Shown one piece after another: positions 5,872 to 12,940 of a stretch of DNA of 15,505 nt (position 1 is its first letter; every line of letters begins with the position of its first letter). Below the pieces are notes generated by a model. That model worked only from the letters and a program-made list of their open reading frames with translations, did no database searches and was not told the origin of the DNA. The DNA lies in the NCBI GenBank assembly GCA_005791685.1, contig SXVG01000088.1, positions 1 to 15,505 on the forward strand. Reading direction: 5' to 3'. A program made the position numbers and the translations under genes. This stretch comes from Methylotenera sp. GTDB taxonomy: Bacteria; Pseudomonadota; Gammaproteobacteria; Burkholderiales; Methylophilaceae.

Positions 5872-7713
5872 CTAGTCTGGGGTCGCTTTAGTTAATTGTA
5901 CTTGTTCACGCAGGGCATCGGTTTGATTAATTTCGGCTTGCACGCTGGCGCTGACATTTTCCGTGTTTTTTGGCGTAAGGCCGGCTTGTGCGGCGGCCAG
6001 TTTGGCGGCTTTGGCGCGCTCTATGGCCGCTGCAATCAGGGCTTGTTTGTCAGCCGGGCTCGCTTTGACCTCGGCCGCGGTGGGGGTAGGCTGGGCTGGC
6101 GCTGCGCCACCGGCTAGTTTTTGCGCCTTAGCACGAGCAATGGCGGCGGCGATGGCCGCTTGCTTGTCAGTCACAGCCGCATCACTAGGCGCGGCGGTCG
6201 GCGCATCGCTATTGCCGGCCCGGCTGATTTCGGGTTTGCTGGCGGCGGCGCGTTCCGCATGTTTTTGCGCACGTTCTAGTTTTTCCCGTTCTATGCGTGC
6301 TAACCTAAATTCATTGCGTTCACGGGCGAGATCAGCCGCTTCTTGGGCTTTGTCGGCAGCGATGATTTCACTTTTTGCATAGCGGTAATATTGCACCAAT
6401 GGAATGGTGCTGGGGCAGACGTAGCTGCAACAACCGCATTCTATGCAGTCAAACAATTTGTAATCGCGGGCCTTTTCGAAGTTGTCGGATTTGGCAAACC
6501 AGTACAGCTCTTGTGGCTGCAAATTAACCGGGCAAGCATCGGCGCAACGCGTGCAGCGTATGCAAGGCATGGCAGGAGGGGCCGCCGGGAATAAATCTGC
6601 TGTGGCCGCGATAATGCAATTGGCCGCTTTGGTGATGGGCACTTGGCTGTTGGGTAAATCAAACCCCATCATGGGGCCGCCCATGATGTAATGGCTGGTG
6701 TTGGCGTGTGCGCCACCGGCGGCGCTCATTAAGTCTGGCAGTGGGGTGCCAAACAACACCTCAAAGTTTTGCGGGCGGGCGACATTGCCGGTGACCGTGA
6801 CGATGCGACTGATGGAAGGTTCGCCAAAGGCAAAGTAGCGGTATATGGCCAGCACGGTGGCCACATTAAAGACCTGTACACCTAAATCGGTTGAGCGTTT
6901 GTCGCTGGGGATTTCTAGGTCTAACAAGAGCTGAATTAAGCGCCTGGCGTCACCACTGGGGTAAAGGGTAGGCACGGTTTGCACCAAAGCTTGGCCGGGC
7001 TGGCAGGCCGCCCTCATGGCTAGTCCGGCCAGCGGTTTATTGTCTTCTATGCCTATGATGCACTTTTGCGCACCCAGTAAATGTTTAACGATTTCTATGC
7101 CCGCCACGATTTCACTGGCACGCTCGCGCATCAGCAAGTCATCGCAAGTGATGTAGGGTTCACACTCAGCGGCATTGATGATGAGGGTGTGTATGGTTGA
7201 CTGGCTGTTGCTGCGCAATTTAATGTGGCTAGGAAAAGTGGCGCCGCCTAAACCGACGATGCCAGAGCGACGTAAACTGTCGACCAAGGTTTTTTTATCG
7301 GTTTTTTGCCAAGTGACTGGCTGCAAGGCCGTCCAAGTGTCTAGCCCGTCGCTGCTGATGGTAATACAGGTGTCAGGCAGGCCAGACGGGTGTGGAATGA
7401 TTTGTGCGTCTATGGCGGTCACGGTGCCGGAAGTCGGCGCGTGTATGGCGGCAGATACCGTGCCTTCTGCTTCAGCCAATAACTGCCCTTTTAACACCTG
7501 GTCACCGACCTTAACCAGCACTTTAGGCAGATAGCCTACGTGTTGCCGCAGTGGCAAGGTCAGGATTTTTGGCAGGGCCAGCTGGCCAATCGGCTGCGTG
7601 CTGGACTCAATTTTGTGCTCAGGCGGATGCACGCCACCGTTAAACGCGTGCACGCTTTTATTAAGGCCTAGGCCCTGCAGTATATGGCTGGCAAAGTTTA
7701 CGACGGTATTCAT
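5872..7713 (-). CDS. rnfC: Ion-translocating oxidoreductase subunit RnfC/RsxC
   Basis: The 613-residue peripheral subunit that binds NADH and FMN and passes electrons through two [4Fe-4S] clusters. The N-terminal part (about 20-110) is a lipoyl/SLBB-like region. The nucleotide-binding core includes GIVGLGGATFPSHIKL (151-166) and INAAECEPYITCDD (179-192). The clusters are C384-x2-C387-x2-C390-x3-C394 and C423-x2-C426-x2-C429-x3-C433. After about residue 450 comes a charged helical stretch, then an Ala/Lys-rich tail with two copies of DKQA-IAAAI-RAKA-KLA (516-534 and 555-573), like the repeats in E. coli RsxC. The ATG overlaps the rnfB stop as ATGA. Confidence 0.97.
   Translation of the reverse strand: MNTVVNFASHILQGLGLNKSVHAFNGGVHPPEHKIESSTQPIGQLALPKILTLPLRQHVGYLPKVLVKVGDQVLKGQLLAEAEGTVSAAIHAPTSGTVTAIDAQIIPHPSGLPDTCITISSDGLDTWTALQPVTWQKTDKKTLVDSLRRSGIVGLGGATFPSHIKLRSNSQSTIHTLIINAAECEPYITCDDLLMRERASEIVAGIEIVKHLLGAQKCIIGIEDNKPLAGLAMRAACQPGQALVQTVPTLYPSGDARRLIQLLLDLEIPSDKRSTDLGVQVFNVATVLAIYRYFAFGEPSISRIVTVTGNVARPQNFEVLFGTPLPDLMSAAGGAHANTSHYIMGGPMMGFDLPNSQVPITKAANCIIAATADLFPAAPPAMPCIRCTRCADACPVNLQPQELYWFAKSDNFEKARDYKLFDCIECGCCSYVCPSTIPLVQYYRYAKSEIIAADKAQEAADLARERNEFRLARIEREKLERAQKHAERAAASKPEISRAGNSDAPTAAPSDAAVTDKQAAIAAAIARAKAQKLAGGAAPAQPTPTAAEVKASPADKQALIAAAIERAKAAKLAAAQAGLTPKNTENVSASVQAEINQTDALREQVQLTKATPD
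5995..6168 (-). repeat. Two-copy repeat in the RnfC C-terminal tail
   Basis: Positions 6112-6168 and 5995-6051 encode the near-identical 19-residue units starting DKQAAIAAAIARAKAQ and DKQALIAAAIERAKAA. They are separated by a 20-residue Pro/Ala/Thr linker. E. coli RsxC carries more copies of the same kind of unit; the copy number varies between species. Confidence 0.8.
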
Positions 7714-8273
7714 ACGGCCATTTTAGTTAAGGGTGTAATCGGGATGATGGGGTACTTCCATTTCCAGTTATCCGCTTGTTCGGCTATCGCTTGCATGCTG
7801 ATGCAGTCGACCGGGCAAGGGGCTAGGCAGAGCTCGCAACCCGTGCATTCGGAACTGATAATGGTGTGCATGTGTTTGGCCGCGCCCAGTATGGCGTCGA
7901 CCGGGCAGGCTTGTATGCAAAGTGTGCAGCCTATGCAGGTCAATTCGTCTATAAAAGCCACCGATTTTGGTTTGGGGGCGCCGTGTTCTGCATTGAGCGG
8001 CTTGTATTCGACGCCCATTAGATCGGCTAAAGCATGCGCGCCGGCATCGCCACCCGGTGGGCATTGGTTAATGTCGGCCTCGCCAGCAGCGATGGCCGTG
8101 GCATAGGGCTTGCAACCAGGGTAGCCACATTGTCCGCATTGCGTTTGCGGCAAAATGGCATCTATTCTGGCCACCAAAGGGTCGCCTTCTACTTTAAACC
8201 ACAGGGCCGAGCAGCCCAATACCAGCCCTAGCAACAAGGCTAGGCCCAGCATAATGTACAGAGAAATTAACAT
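7710..8273 (-). CDS. rnfB: Ion-translocating oxidoreductase subunit RnfB/RsxB
   Basis: A 187-residue membrane-anchored ferredoxin-like subunit that is the likely docking point for soluble ferredoxin. An N-terminal hydrophobic helix (about 3-25) is followed by a cluster-binding Fe4 domain with C46, C49, C54 and C71 (CGQCGYPGC ... CPPGG). Two bacterial-ferredoxin motifs follow: C113/C116/C119/C123 and C143/C146/C149/C153, each ending in CP. The sequence thus has room for three [4Fe-4S] clusters. It lies 24 bases after rnfA and overlaps rnfC by four bases. No good Shine-Dalgarno sequence precedes its ATG, so coupling to rnfA translation is possible. Confidence 0.97.
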   Translation of the reverse strand: MLISLYIMLGLALLLGLVLGCSALWFKVEGDPLVARIDAILPQTQCGQCGYPGCKPYATAIAAGEADINQCPPGGDAGAHALADLMGVEYKPLNAEHGAPKPKSVAFIDELTCIGCTLCIQACPVDAILGAAKHMHTIISSECTGCELCLAPCPVDCISMQAIAEQADNWKWKYPIIPITPLTKMAV

Positions 8274-8297
8274 AAGGCGAAGATTGTAGAGCTCAAC

Positions 8298-8891
8298 TTA
8301 ATATTTATCCAGACCAGCAAAGCCCATGAAGGCTAAGCTCATGAGTGAGGCTGTCACCAAGGCAATCGCTGATCCTTTAAGCGCTAAAGGGATGTCGGCC
8401 GCCTCTAAGCGCTCGCGCATGGAGGCGAATAAAATCAACACCATGGAAAAGCCGATGGCGCCACCCATGCCAAAAAACAGCGAGTCAAGAAAGCTGTGGC
8501 TGGACTGGGCGTTTAACAGAGGGATGCCTAACACGGCGCAATTGGTGGTAATAAGGGGTAAGAAAATACCCAGTGCTTGATAGAGCGGTGGAAAATTCTT
8601 TTCCATGGCCATTTCAGTGAATTGCACGACGCCAGCAATGACCACGATGAATGAGAGTGTGCGCAAGTATTCCAAGCCGTTGGGTTCGAGTAGGTAATGG
8701 GTGATGCCCCAGCTGGTCATCGAACCTATGCTAAGCACAAACGCGGTGGCGCCAGCCATGCCTATGGAGGCTTCTAATTTTTTAGAAACGCCCAGGAATG
8801 GGCATAGGCCTAGGATTTTAACCAGCACGATGTTATTAACCAGCACGGTGCCGATTAAGATCATGATGTAGTGGTGTAAATTGATCGTCAT
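8298..8891 (-). CDS. rnfA: Ion-translocating oxidoreductase subunit RnfA/RsxA
   Basis: A 197-residue polytopic inner-membrane protein and first gene of the operon. Family stretches are GTVLVNNIVLVKILGLCPFLGVS (from residue 14), with Cys30, and LPLITTNCAVLG with Cys118. These two cysteines pair with those of RnfE in the intramembrane [2Fe-2S] cluster. RnfA and RnfE are homologous and insert with opposite topology. The ATG at 8891 gives about four more N-terminal residues than E. coli RsxA; the ATG nine codons in (8864) is possible but has no better ribosome site. A candidate TATAAT lies just upstream. Confidence 0.96.
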   Translation of the reverse strand: MTINLHHYIMILIGTVLVNNIVLVKILGLCPFLGVSKKLEASIGMAGATAFVLSIGSMTSWGITHYLLEPNGLEYLRTLSFIVVIAGVVQFTEMAMEKNFPPLYQALGIFLPLITTNCAVLGIPLLNAQSSHSFLDSLFFGMGGAIGFSMVLILFASMRERLEAADIPLALKGSAIALVTASLMSLAFMGFAGLDKY

Positions 8892-9162
8892 AGTCAGTTT
8901 CTGCGTTTGAGGCTAAATTATACTGTGTTTATGCTGGCCTGAATCGCTTGGCCCAGTAAAACAGAGTCAGAATGAGCGGGTGCACAATATAACCCAAAGT
9001 ATAGTGCAGGCTAAAGCCTATTTAATTATACCTATATAACATTATCGAATACACCTAGCTTGGGCTGGGCATGCTCTTGCTTGTAACTTTGCATGGAGAA
9101 AGTGTATTTTCGTTAAGCTTTTCAGTTAAAATACAAAAATTACTAATACTTTAGGTTAGTCT
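8892..9162. other. Divergent intergenic region between rnfA and dapA
   Basis: This 271-base region contains no gene that I can support. It holds the candidate rnf -10 box near its left end. The right half is AT-rich and must contain the dapA promoter. Candidates are TTGTAA (9081) with TATTTT 18 bases on (9105), or TAAAAT at 9127-9132, none with two good hexamers. A short palindrome AGGC-TAAA-GCCT lies at 9008-9019, followed by an AT stretch; it is too short to call a terminator. Confidence 0.6.
8917..8922 (-). promoter_or_regulatory. Candidate -10 box for the rnf operon
   Basis: A perfect TATAAT on the minus strand lies 25 bases before the rnfA ATG, which would give a leader of about 20 bases. 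No convincing -35 hexamer is seen 16-18 bases further upstream (the sequence there is near GATTCA), so it may depend on an activator, or the match may be chance. Confidence 0.4.
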
Positions 9163-10056
9163 ATGTTGCAAGGAAGTGGAGTCGCTCAGGGGAGCTTGGT
9201 GGCCATCGTCACGCCGATGTTTGCAGACGGTCGCTTGGACATCCCTGCTTTAAACGCGTTAATCGAATTTCATATCAAGCAGGGTAGCGACGGTATCGTT
9301 ATTGTCGGCACCACTGGCGAATCGCCTACGGTCGATTTTGATGAACATTGTTTATTGATAAAAACTGCAGTAGAGCAAGTGCATGGCCGCGTGTCGGTTA
9401 TCGCCGGTACCGGCGCTAACTCGACAAAAGAAGCCATCGCACTCACCCAACAAGCTAAAGACTTAGGCGTAGATGCCTGTTTATTGGTGGCGCCTTATTA
9501 CAACAAACCCACCCAAGAAGGCTTGTATCAGCATTTCAAAGCGATTGCTGATGCGGTGGCTATCCCACAAATTTTATACAATGTGCCAGGCCGTACCGGT
9601 TGCGACATCAGCAATGACACGGTTTTGCGTTTGGCAGCTCACGCTAACATCGTAGGCATCAAAGACGCCACCGGCGGCATAGAGCGTGGCACCGATTTGT
9701 TATTGCGCGCACCGCAAGATTTTGCCGTATTAAGCGGCGACGATGCCACGGCCATGAGTTTGATGTTACTAGGCGGCAAAGGGGTGATTTCGGTGACGGC
9801 GAATGTGGCGCCAAAATTGATGCACGACATGTGTGTGGCGGCGGTGGCAGGCGATGCCGTGACGGCGCGGCAAATCAATGCCAAATTATTTCCCTTGCAC
9901 CAAAAACTTTTTGTGGAAGCTAACCCTATTCCAGTGAAATGGGTGTTGGCGCAAATGGGCTTAATTAAGACTGGTATACGCTTGCCCATGTTGCCTTTGT
10001 CCGACCAATACCATGAGGTGTTACGCAACGCTTGCAAGCCGGCACAATTGTTATAG
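9163..10056 (+). CDS. dapA: 4-Hydroxy-tetrahydrodipicolinate synthase
   Basis: A 297-residue DapA that condenses pyruvate with aspartate semialdehyde, the first committed step to diaminopimelate and lysine. It is a TIM barrel with the Schiff-base Lys167 (GIKDATG) and the proton-relay residues Thr50/Thr51 (GTTGESPT), Tyr113 (APYYNKPTQEG) and Tyr139 (YNVPGRTG, with Arg144). All sit six positions after their E. coli equivalents, because the N-terminus is six residues longer (MLQGSGVAQGSLVAIVTP). AGG about nine bases before the ATG supports this start. It is followed by bamC, as in E. coli and many gammaproteobacteria. Confidence 0.97.
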   Translation: MLQGSGVAQGSLVAIVTPMFADGRLDIPALNALIEFHIKQGSDGIVIVGTTGESPTVDFDEHCLLIKTAVEQVHGRVSVIAGTGANSTKEAIALTQQAKDLGVDACLLVAPYYNKPTQEGLYQHFKAIADAVAIPQILYNVPGRTGCDISNDTVLRLAAHANIVGIKDATGGIERGTDLLLRAPQDFAVLSGDDATAMSLMLLGGKGVISVTANVAPKLMHDMCVAAVAGDAVTARQINAKLFPLHQKLFVEANPIPVKWVLAQMGLIKTGIRLPMLPLSDQYHEVLRNACKPAQLL

Positions 10057-10107
10057 CACTGACGCGATAAGCGAATTAAACGATTTATAAAGAGGTTAAC
10101 GAAACAA

Positions 10108-11358
10108 ATGAACATCAAACAAAGTGCTCTCTACCTGTTGATACTCGCCAGTTTGGCCGCGTGCGACTCTATCCCGTTTATCAATAACAGCTCGGATTAC
10201 AAAGGTGCGGCGCGCTCGCGCCCATTGGAAGTGCCGCCGGATTTAACCGCTAGCCCAGTCAGCGATGCCTATTCCATTCCTGGTAGCACCAATTATTCTA
10301 GCTACAGCCAAGCACAAGAAGGGCAGGAAGTGGCGGTAGAGAAAGTGTTGGCCACGCCCGATGGCGTTAGGTTGGAAAGAGCCGGCGCGCAACGTTGGTT
10401 GGTGGTGCATGCCCCGGCTGAAAAAGTATGGCCGATTGTGCTGGAATTTTGGGCAGATCAAGGCTTTGCGGTACGTTCGGAAAATGCCCAATTGGGGGTC
10501 ATGGAAACCGAGTGGTTGGATGCCGAAGCCATTACCAAAGACGAAAAAGCCGGTTTGGGCGACCGTTTCGACAAGATGCTGGATAAATTGTCCGGTTATG
10601 CCGACAAGAAAAAGTTTCGCACACGCTTAGACCGAGGCGAAGAGCCGAATACCACGGAAATATACATGACGCATCGCTCTGTTTCGGGTGCGCCAGATGA
10701 CGGCAAAAATAGAATCAAAACGCAATTGGGTGAAATCGATACCGGTTATAAATTAGACAGCAAGACCGCGATTGCACCGGATGCCCGTGAAGCCGAATAC
10801 GATGCCGAGTTGTTGCGTCGATTAATGGTGAAGTTAGGGGTTGAAGAGCAAAAATCTAAAACCATTATGGCGCAAGGCGTGACCATTAAGCGTGCGGACG
10901 TCAGAAAAGAGAGCGATGGTAGCGCCAGCTTAATTTTGAATGACAGCTTTGATCGCGCTTGGCGCCGAGTAGGCTTGGCATTGGATAGGGTGGGCTTTGT
11001 GATTGAAGATAAAGACCGTTCTAGCGGCTTGTTCTTTGTGCGCTATGCGGACGTGGACATAGACGATGCGCCTAAGAAAAAGAAAGGTTTGTTGGATACT
11101 TTAAAATTCTGGGGTAATGAGGATAAAAAAGAAAGCGCGGCCGCCAGCCCTAAAGACGACAAAAGCATGATAGAAAAATTGAAATTCTGGGGCACGGACG
11201 ACAAGGCTAAAGTGAATCCAGAAAAACAATACCGCATTAAAGTGGCGGACGGCGATAAAGACAATAGCGTGGTGACCGTGGTCGATAAAGACGGCGCTCG
11301 TGTTGCCACCACCACGGCCAATCGCATCGTGGCCTTGATGTATGAGCAATTAAAATAA
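10108..11358 (+). CDS. bamC: Outer-membrane assembly lipoprotein BamC
   Basis: A 416-residue lipoprotein of the BAM complex that inserts beta-barrel proteins into the outer membrane. The N-terminus is a lipoprotein signal ending in a lipobox (ILASLAAC), with Cys19 as the lipidated residue. An extended stretch follows, including SRPLEVPPDLT (about 37-47), typical of the BamC N-terminal tail that binds BamD. Two helix-grip domains come next (about 95-225 and 260-320, resuming at about 375-416). An insertion of roughly 50 residues splits the C-terminal domain; it is lysine-rich and contains LKFWGNEDK and LKFWGTDDK. GAGG lies 12 bases before the ATG. Identity rests on architecture, synteny with dapA and length. 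Confidence 0.93.
   Translation: MNIKQSALYLLILASLAACDSIPFINNSSDYKGAARSRPLEVPPDLTASPVSDAYSIPGSTNYSSYSQAQEGQEVAVEKVLATPDGVRLERAGAQRWLVVHAPAEKVWPIVLEFWADQGFAVRSENAQLGVMETEWLDAEAITKDEKAGLGDRFDKMLDKLSGYADKKKFRTRLDRGEEPNTTEIYMTHRSVSGAPDDGKNRIKTQLGEIDTGYKLDSKTAIAPDAREAEYDAELLRRLMVKLGVEEQKSKTIMAQGVTIKRADVRKESDGSASLILNDSFDRAWRRVGLALDRVGFVIEDKDRSSGLFFVRYADVDIDDAPKKKKGLLDTLKFWGNEDKKESAAASPKDDKSMIEKLKFWGTDDKAKVNPEKQYRIKVADGDKDNSVVTVVDKDGARVATTTANRIVALMYEQLK
11089..11205 (+). repeat. Two-copy LKFWG repeat inserted in BamC
   Basis: Positions 11089-11127 encode LLDTLKFWGNEDK and 11167-11205 encode MIEKLKFWGTDDK, separated by a short charged linker. Both copies share LKFWG followed by an acidic pair and Lys. 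They lie in a loop of the second helix-grip domain, just before the final strand-helix part (KQYRIKV onward). Confidence 0.8.
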
Positions 11359-11379
11359 GCACAGCGTCACGCTAAATTG

Positions 11380-12153
11380 ATGCGGTTTGCCTCATTAGGC
11401 AGTGGCAGTGCGGGCAATGCGATGGTGGTCAATGCTGGCCATACCACCTTGATGCTAGATTGTGGGTTTAGCATCAAAGAAATGCTCGCTAGGCTGGCAC
11501 GTTTGCAGCTAGAGCCTAGCGCTTTGACCGGCATCGTCATCACCCATGAGCACGACGATCATGCCGGTGGGGCGTTTAAGTTTGCCGCTAAATACAATCT
11601 TCCCATTTGGCTTTCCTACGGCACCCTGAAAATGGTGGACCGCTATATGCCCACTCAGCACAATCTTGATCTGCGTGTGATCGACAGTCACAGCGCTTTT
11701 GCCATCCATGATATCGAGGTTCAACCTTACCCCGTGCCACACGATGCGCGCGAGCCCATACAATGCGTTTTTAGCGATGGCGATCGTCGCTTAGGGGTGC
11801 TCACTGACGTGGGGCGGACGACGCCACACATAGAGCAGACCTTAAGTGGCTGCCACGCTTTGGTTTTGGAATGCAACCACGATGCCAGTATGTTGCAAAC
11901 AGGGCCTTACAGTCGTTCGCTGAAACAGCGTGTGGGAGGGGATTTAGGCCATTTAGAGAATTTAGCTACGGCCAATATATTGGCAAAATTAGACAATAGC
12001 CGATTACAGCATATCGTGGCCGCTCATTTGAGCGCAAAGAATAATACGCCACAACTGGCTAAACAAGCCTTGGCTGGGGCGTTAAATTGCCAGCCCAGTT
12101 GGGTGGGGATTGCCGATCAGTCCTTGGGCTTTGCTTGGCGCGAAATTGCTTAG
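11380..12153 (+). CDS. MBL-fold metallo-hydrolase (YycJ/WalJ-like)
   Basis: A 257-residue metallo-beta-lactamase fold protein. The metal motif H-x-H-x-D-H is THEHDDH (His56, His58, Asp60, His61). The N-terminus FASLGSGSAGNAMVV and DCGF are typical of the YycJ/WalJ branch. Further ligands fit PYPVPHDA (His about 123), LTDVG and ECNHD, and the C-terminal AAHLSAKNN. The nearest studied relatives are DNA exonucleases of Gram-positive bacteria, so nuclease activity is possible but not shown. ATG at 11380 is preferred; the frame also has a TTG one codon earlier. It follows bamC by about 20 bases. In pseudomonads dapA, bamC and such an MBL gene are followed, as I recall, by purC, which is absent here. 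Confidence 0.88.
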   Translation: MRFASLGSGSAGNAMVVNAGHTTLMLDCGFSIKEMLARLARLQLEPSALTGIVITHEHDDHAGGAFKFAAKYNLPIWLSYGTLKMVDRYMPTQHNLDLRVIDSHSAFAIHDIEVQPYPVPHDAREPIQCVFSDGDRRLGVLTDVGRTTPHIEQTLSGCHALVLECNHDASMLQTGPYSRSLKQRVGGDLGHLENLATANILAKLDNSRLQHIVAAHLSAKNNTPQLAKQALAGALNCQPSWVGIADQSLGFAWREIA

Positions 12154-12205
12154 CTGGAGGCAAGGGTGTTACTACGCTGTTGACCCAAAACTGGTGATTT
12201 AGACG

Positions 12206-12232
12206 AGGGCTGGAAGAAATTCCGGCCCTTTT
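12206..12232 (+). terminator. Rho-independent terminator after the dapA-bamC-MBL operon
   Basis: AGGGCTGGAA and TTCCGGCCCT form a 10-base-pair stem (one G-U pair) closed by a GAAA loop, followed at once by TTT, then CG and TTT. It lies 52 bases after the MBL stop. The opposite strand has no U-run on its side, so it acts on the plus strand only and marks the boundary between the conserved operon and the accessory module. Confidence 0.9.
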
Positions 12233-12262
12233 CGTTTCCGGTTGTTGCTATGCTGGATCACT

Positions 12263-12940
12263 ATGACCATTACTATCAAAAAAACGCCCTCGTACCTGAA
12301 AGGGTTAGCTGAGAATCGCGCTAGGATATCTGCGGACATTATTCGGTACCGGCAGCTTAAATGCACCATATCCGATGAATATGAGAAGACCAAAGAACTT
12401 TACGGCCAGTTGCTGACTAGATTGGAGTTACTGGACTTGAGATTGCAAAGTTTGGTAAAGGACCTTGATTCATGTGACAGGCTTATTCGCAGGTTTGATG
12501 AACGTCTGGACCCTGAAGGTATTGCGCCAATTAAAGCCTGGAAGGGAAAGTACGGAAAGCGTGGCAACCTTAATGCCGCTATTCTCCGTTTGCTGGAAGA
12601 TCAATACCCGCTCCCAGTTTCAACTCTGGAATTGGCTTGGGACTTGCAACTCGAATTTAGTCTCAATTTCGATTTTGAAAATGAAAGAGAGGCTTGGATA
12701 GACAACTCCATTTCAAGAAAATTGCGGAAGTTCTGCGATTCCGGGCAAGTGGAGCGATTGCATAATCCCGTAGGCGGGCGAAAGGAGGTTGGTTGTTGGC
12801 GCATAGTTACCCACACTAAAACCATCGACAGCCTGCGAACGCTAGCTGACGGGGCTGGCGTCCAGATTCAGGAATGGACGCCCATGGACATTTTGCCTGA
12901 TGGTCTTGCAGTTGATGCAGATATCAACCTACCTCGGTAG
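12263..12940 (+). CDS. Unknown protein: coiled coil plus probable winged helix
   Basis: I do not recognise this 225-residue protein. Residues about 10-90 are strongly helical with heptad spacing (EKTKELYGQLLTRLELL, LRLQSLVKDLDSCDRLIRRF), suggesting a coiled coil. The C-terminal part (about 103-185) reads like a winged helix: NLNAAILRLLEDQYPLPVS, ISRKLRKFCDSGQVERL, then a beta-turn GGRKEVGCWRI. This would suit a DNA-binding or dimeric regulatory protein. ATG at 12263 follows GGA by six bases; upstream TTG codons are unlikely starts. Its stop lies inside the end of the opposing transposase gene, with 12 bases shared. It may be a passenger or control gene of the neighbouring operon, but this is inference. 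Confidence 0.75.
   Translation: MTITIKKTPSYLKGLAENRARISADIIRYRQLKCTISDEYEKTKELYGQLLTRLELLDLRLQSLVKDLDSCDRLIRRFDERLDPEGIAPIKAWKGKYGKRGNLNAAILRLLEDQYPLPVSTLELAWDLQLEFSLNFDFENEREAWIDNSISRKLRKFCDSGQVERLHNPVGGRKEVGCWRIVTHTKTIDSLRTLADGAGVQIQEWTPMDILPDGLAVDADINLPR

Noticed and set aside
5963..6382. 139-residue plus-strand frame rich in Ala and Ser
   Set aside because: It is antisense to the Ala/Lys-rich tail of RnfC; its composition mirrors that gene and it has no family feature.
9008..9019. AGGC-TAAA-GCCT as a terminator or regulatory hairpin upstream of dapA
   Set aside because: A four-base stem is too weak, and it stands between divergent genes where no terminator is needed.
12199..12393. Small minus-strand frame across the terminator
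   Set aside because: It would read through the hairpin and the start of the gene at 12263, with no ribosome site or family feature.
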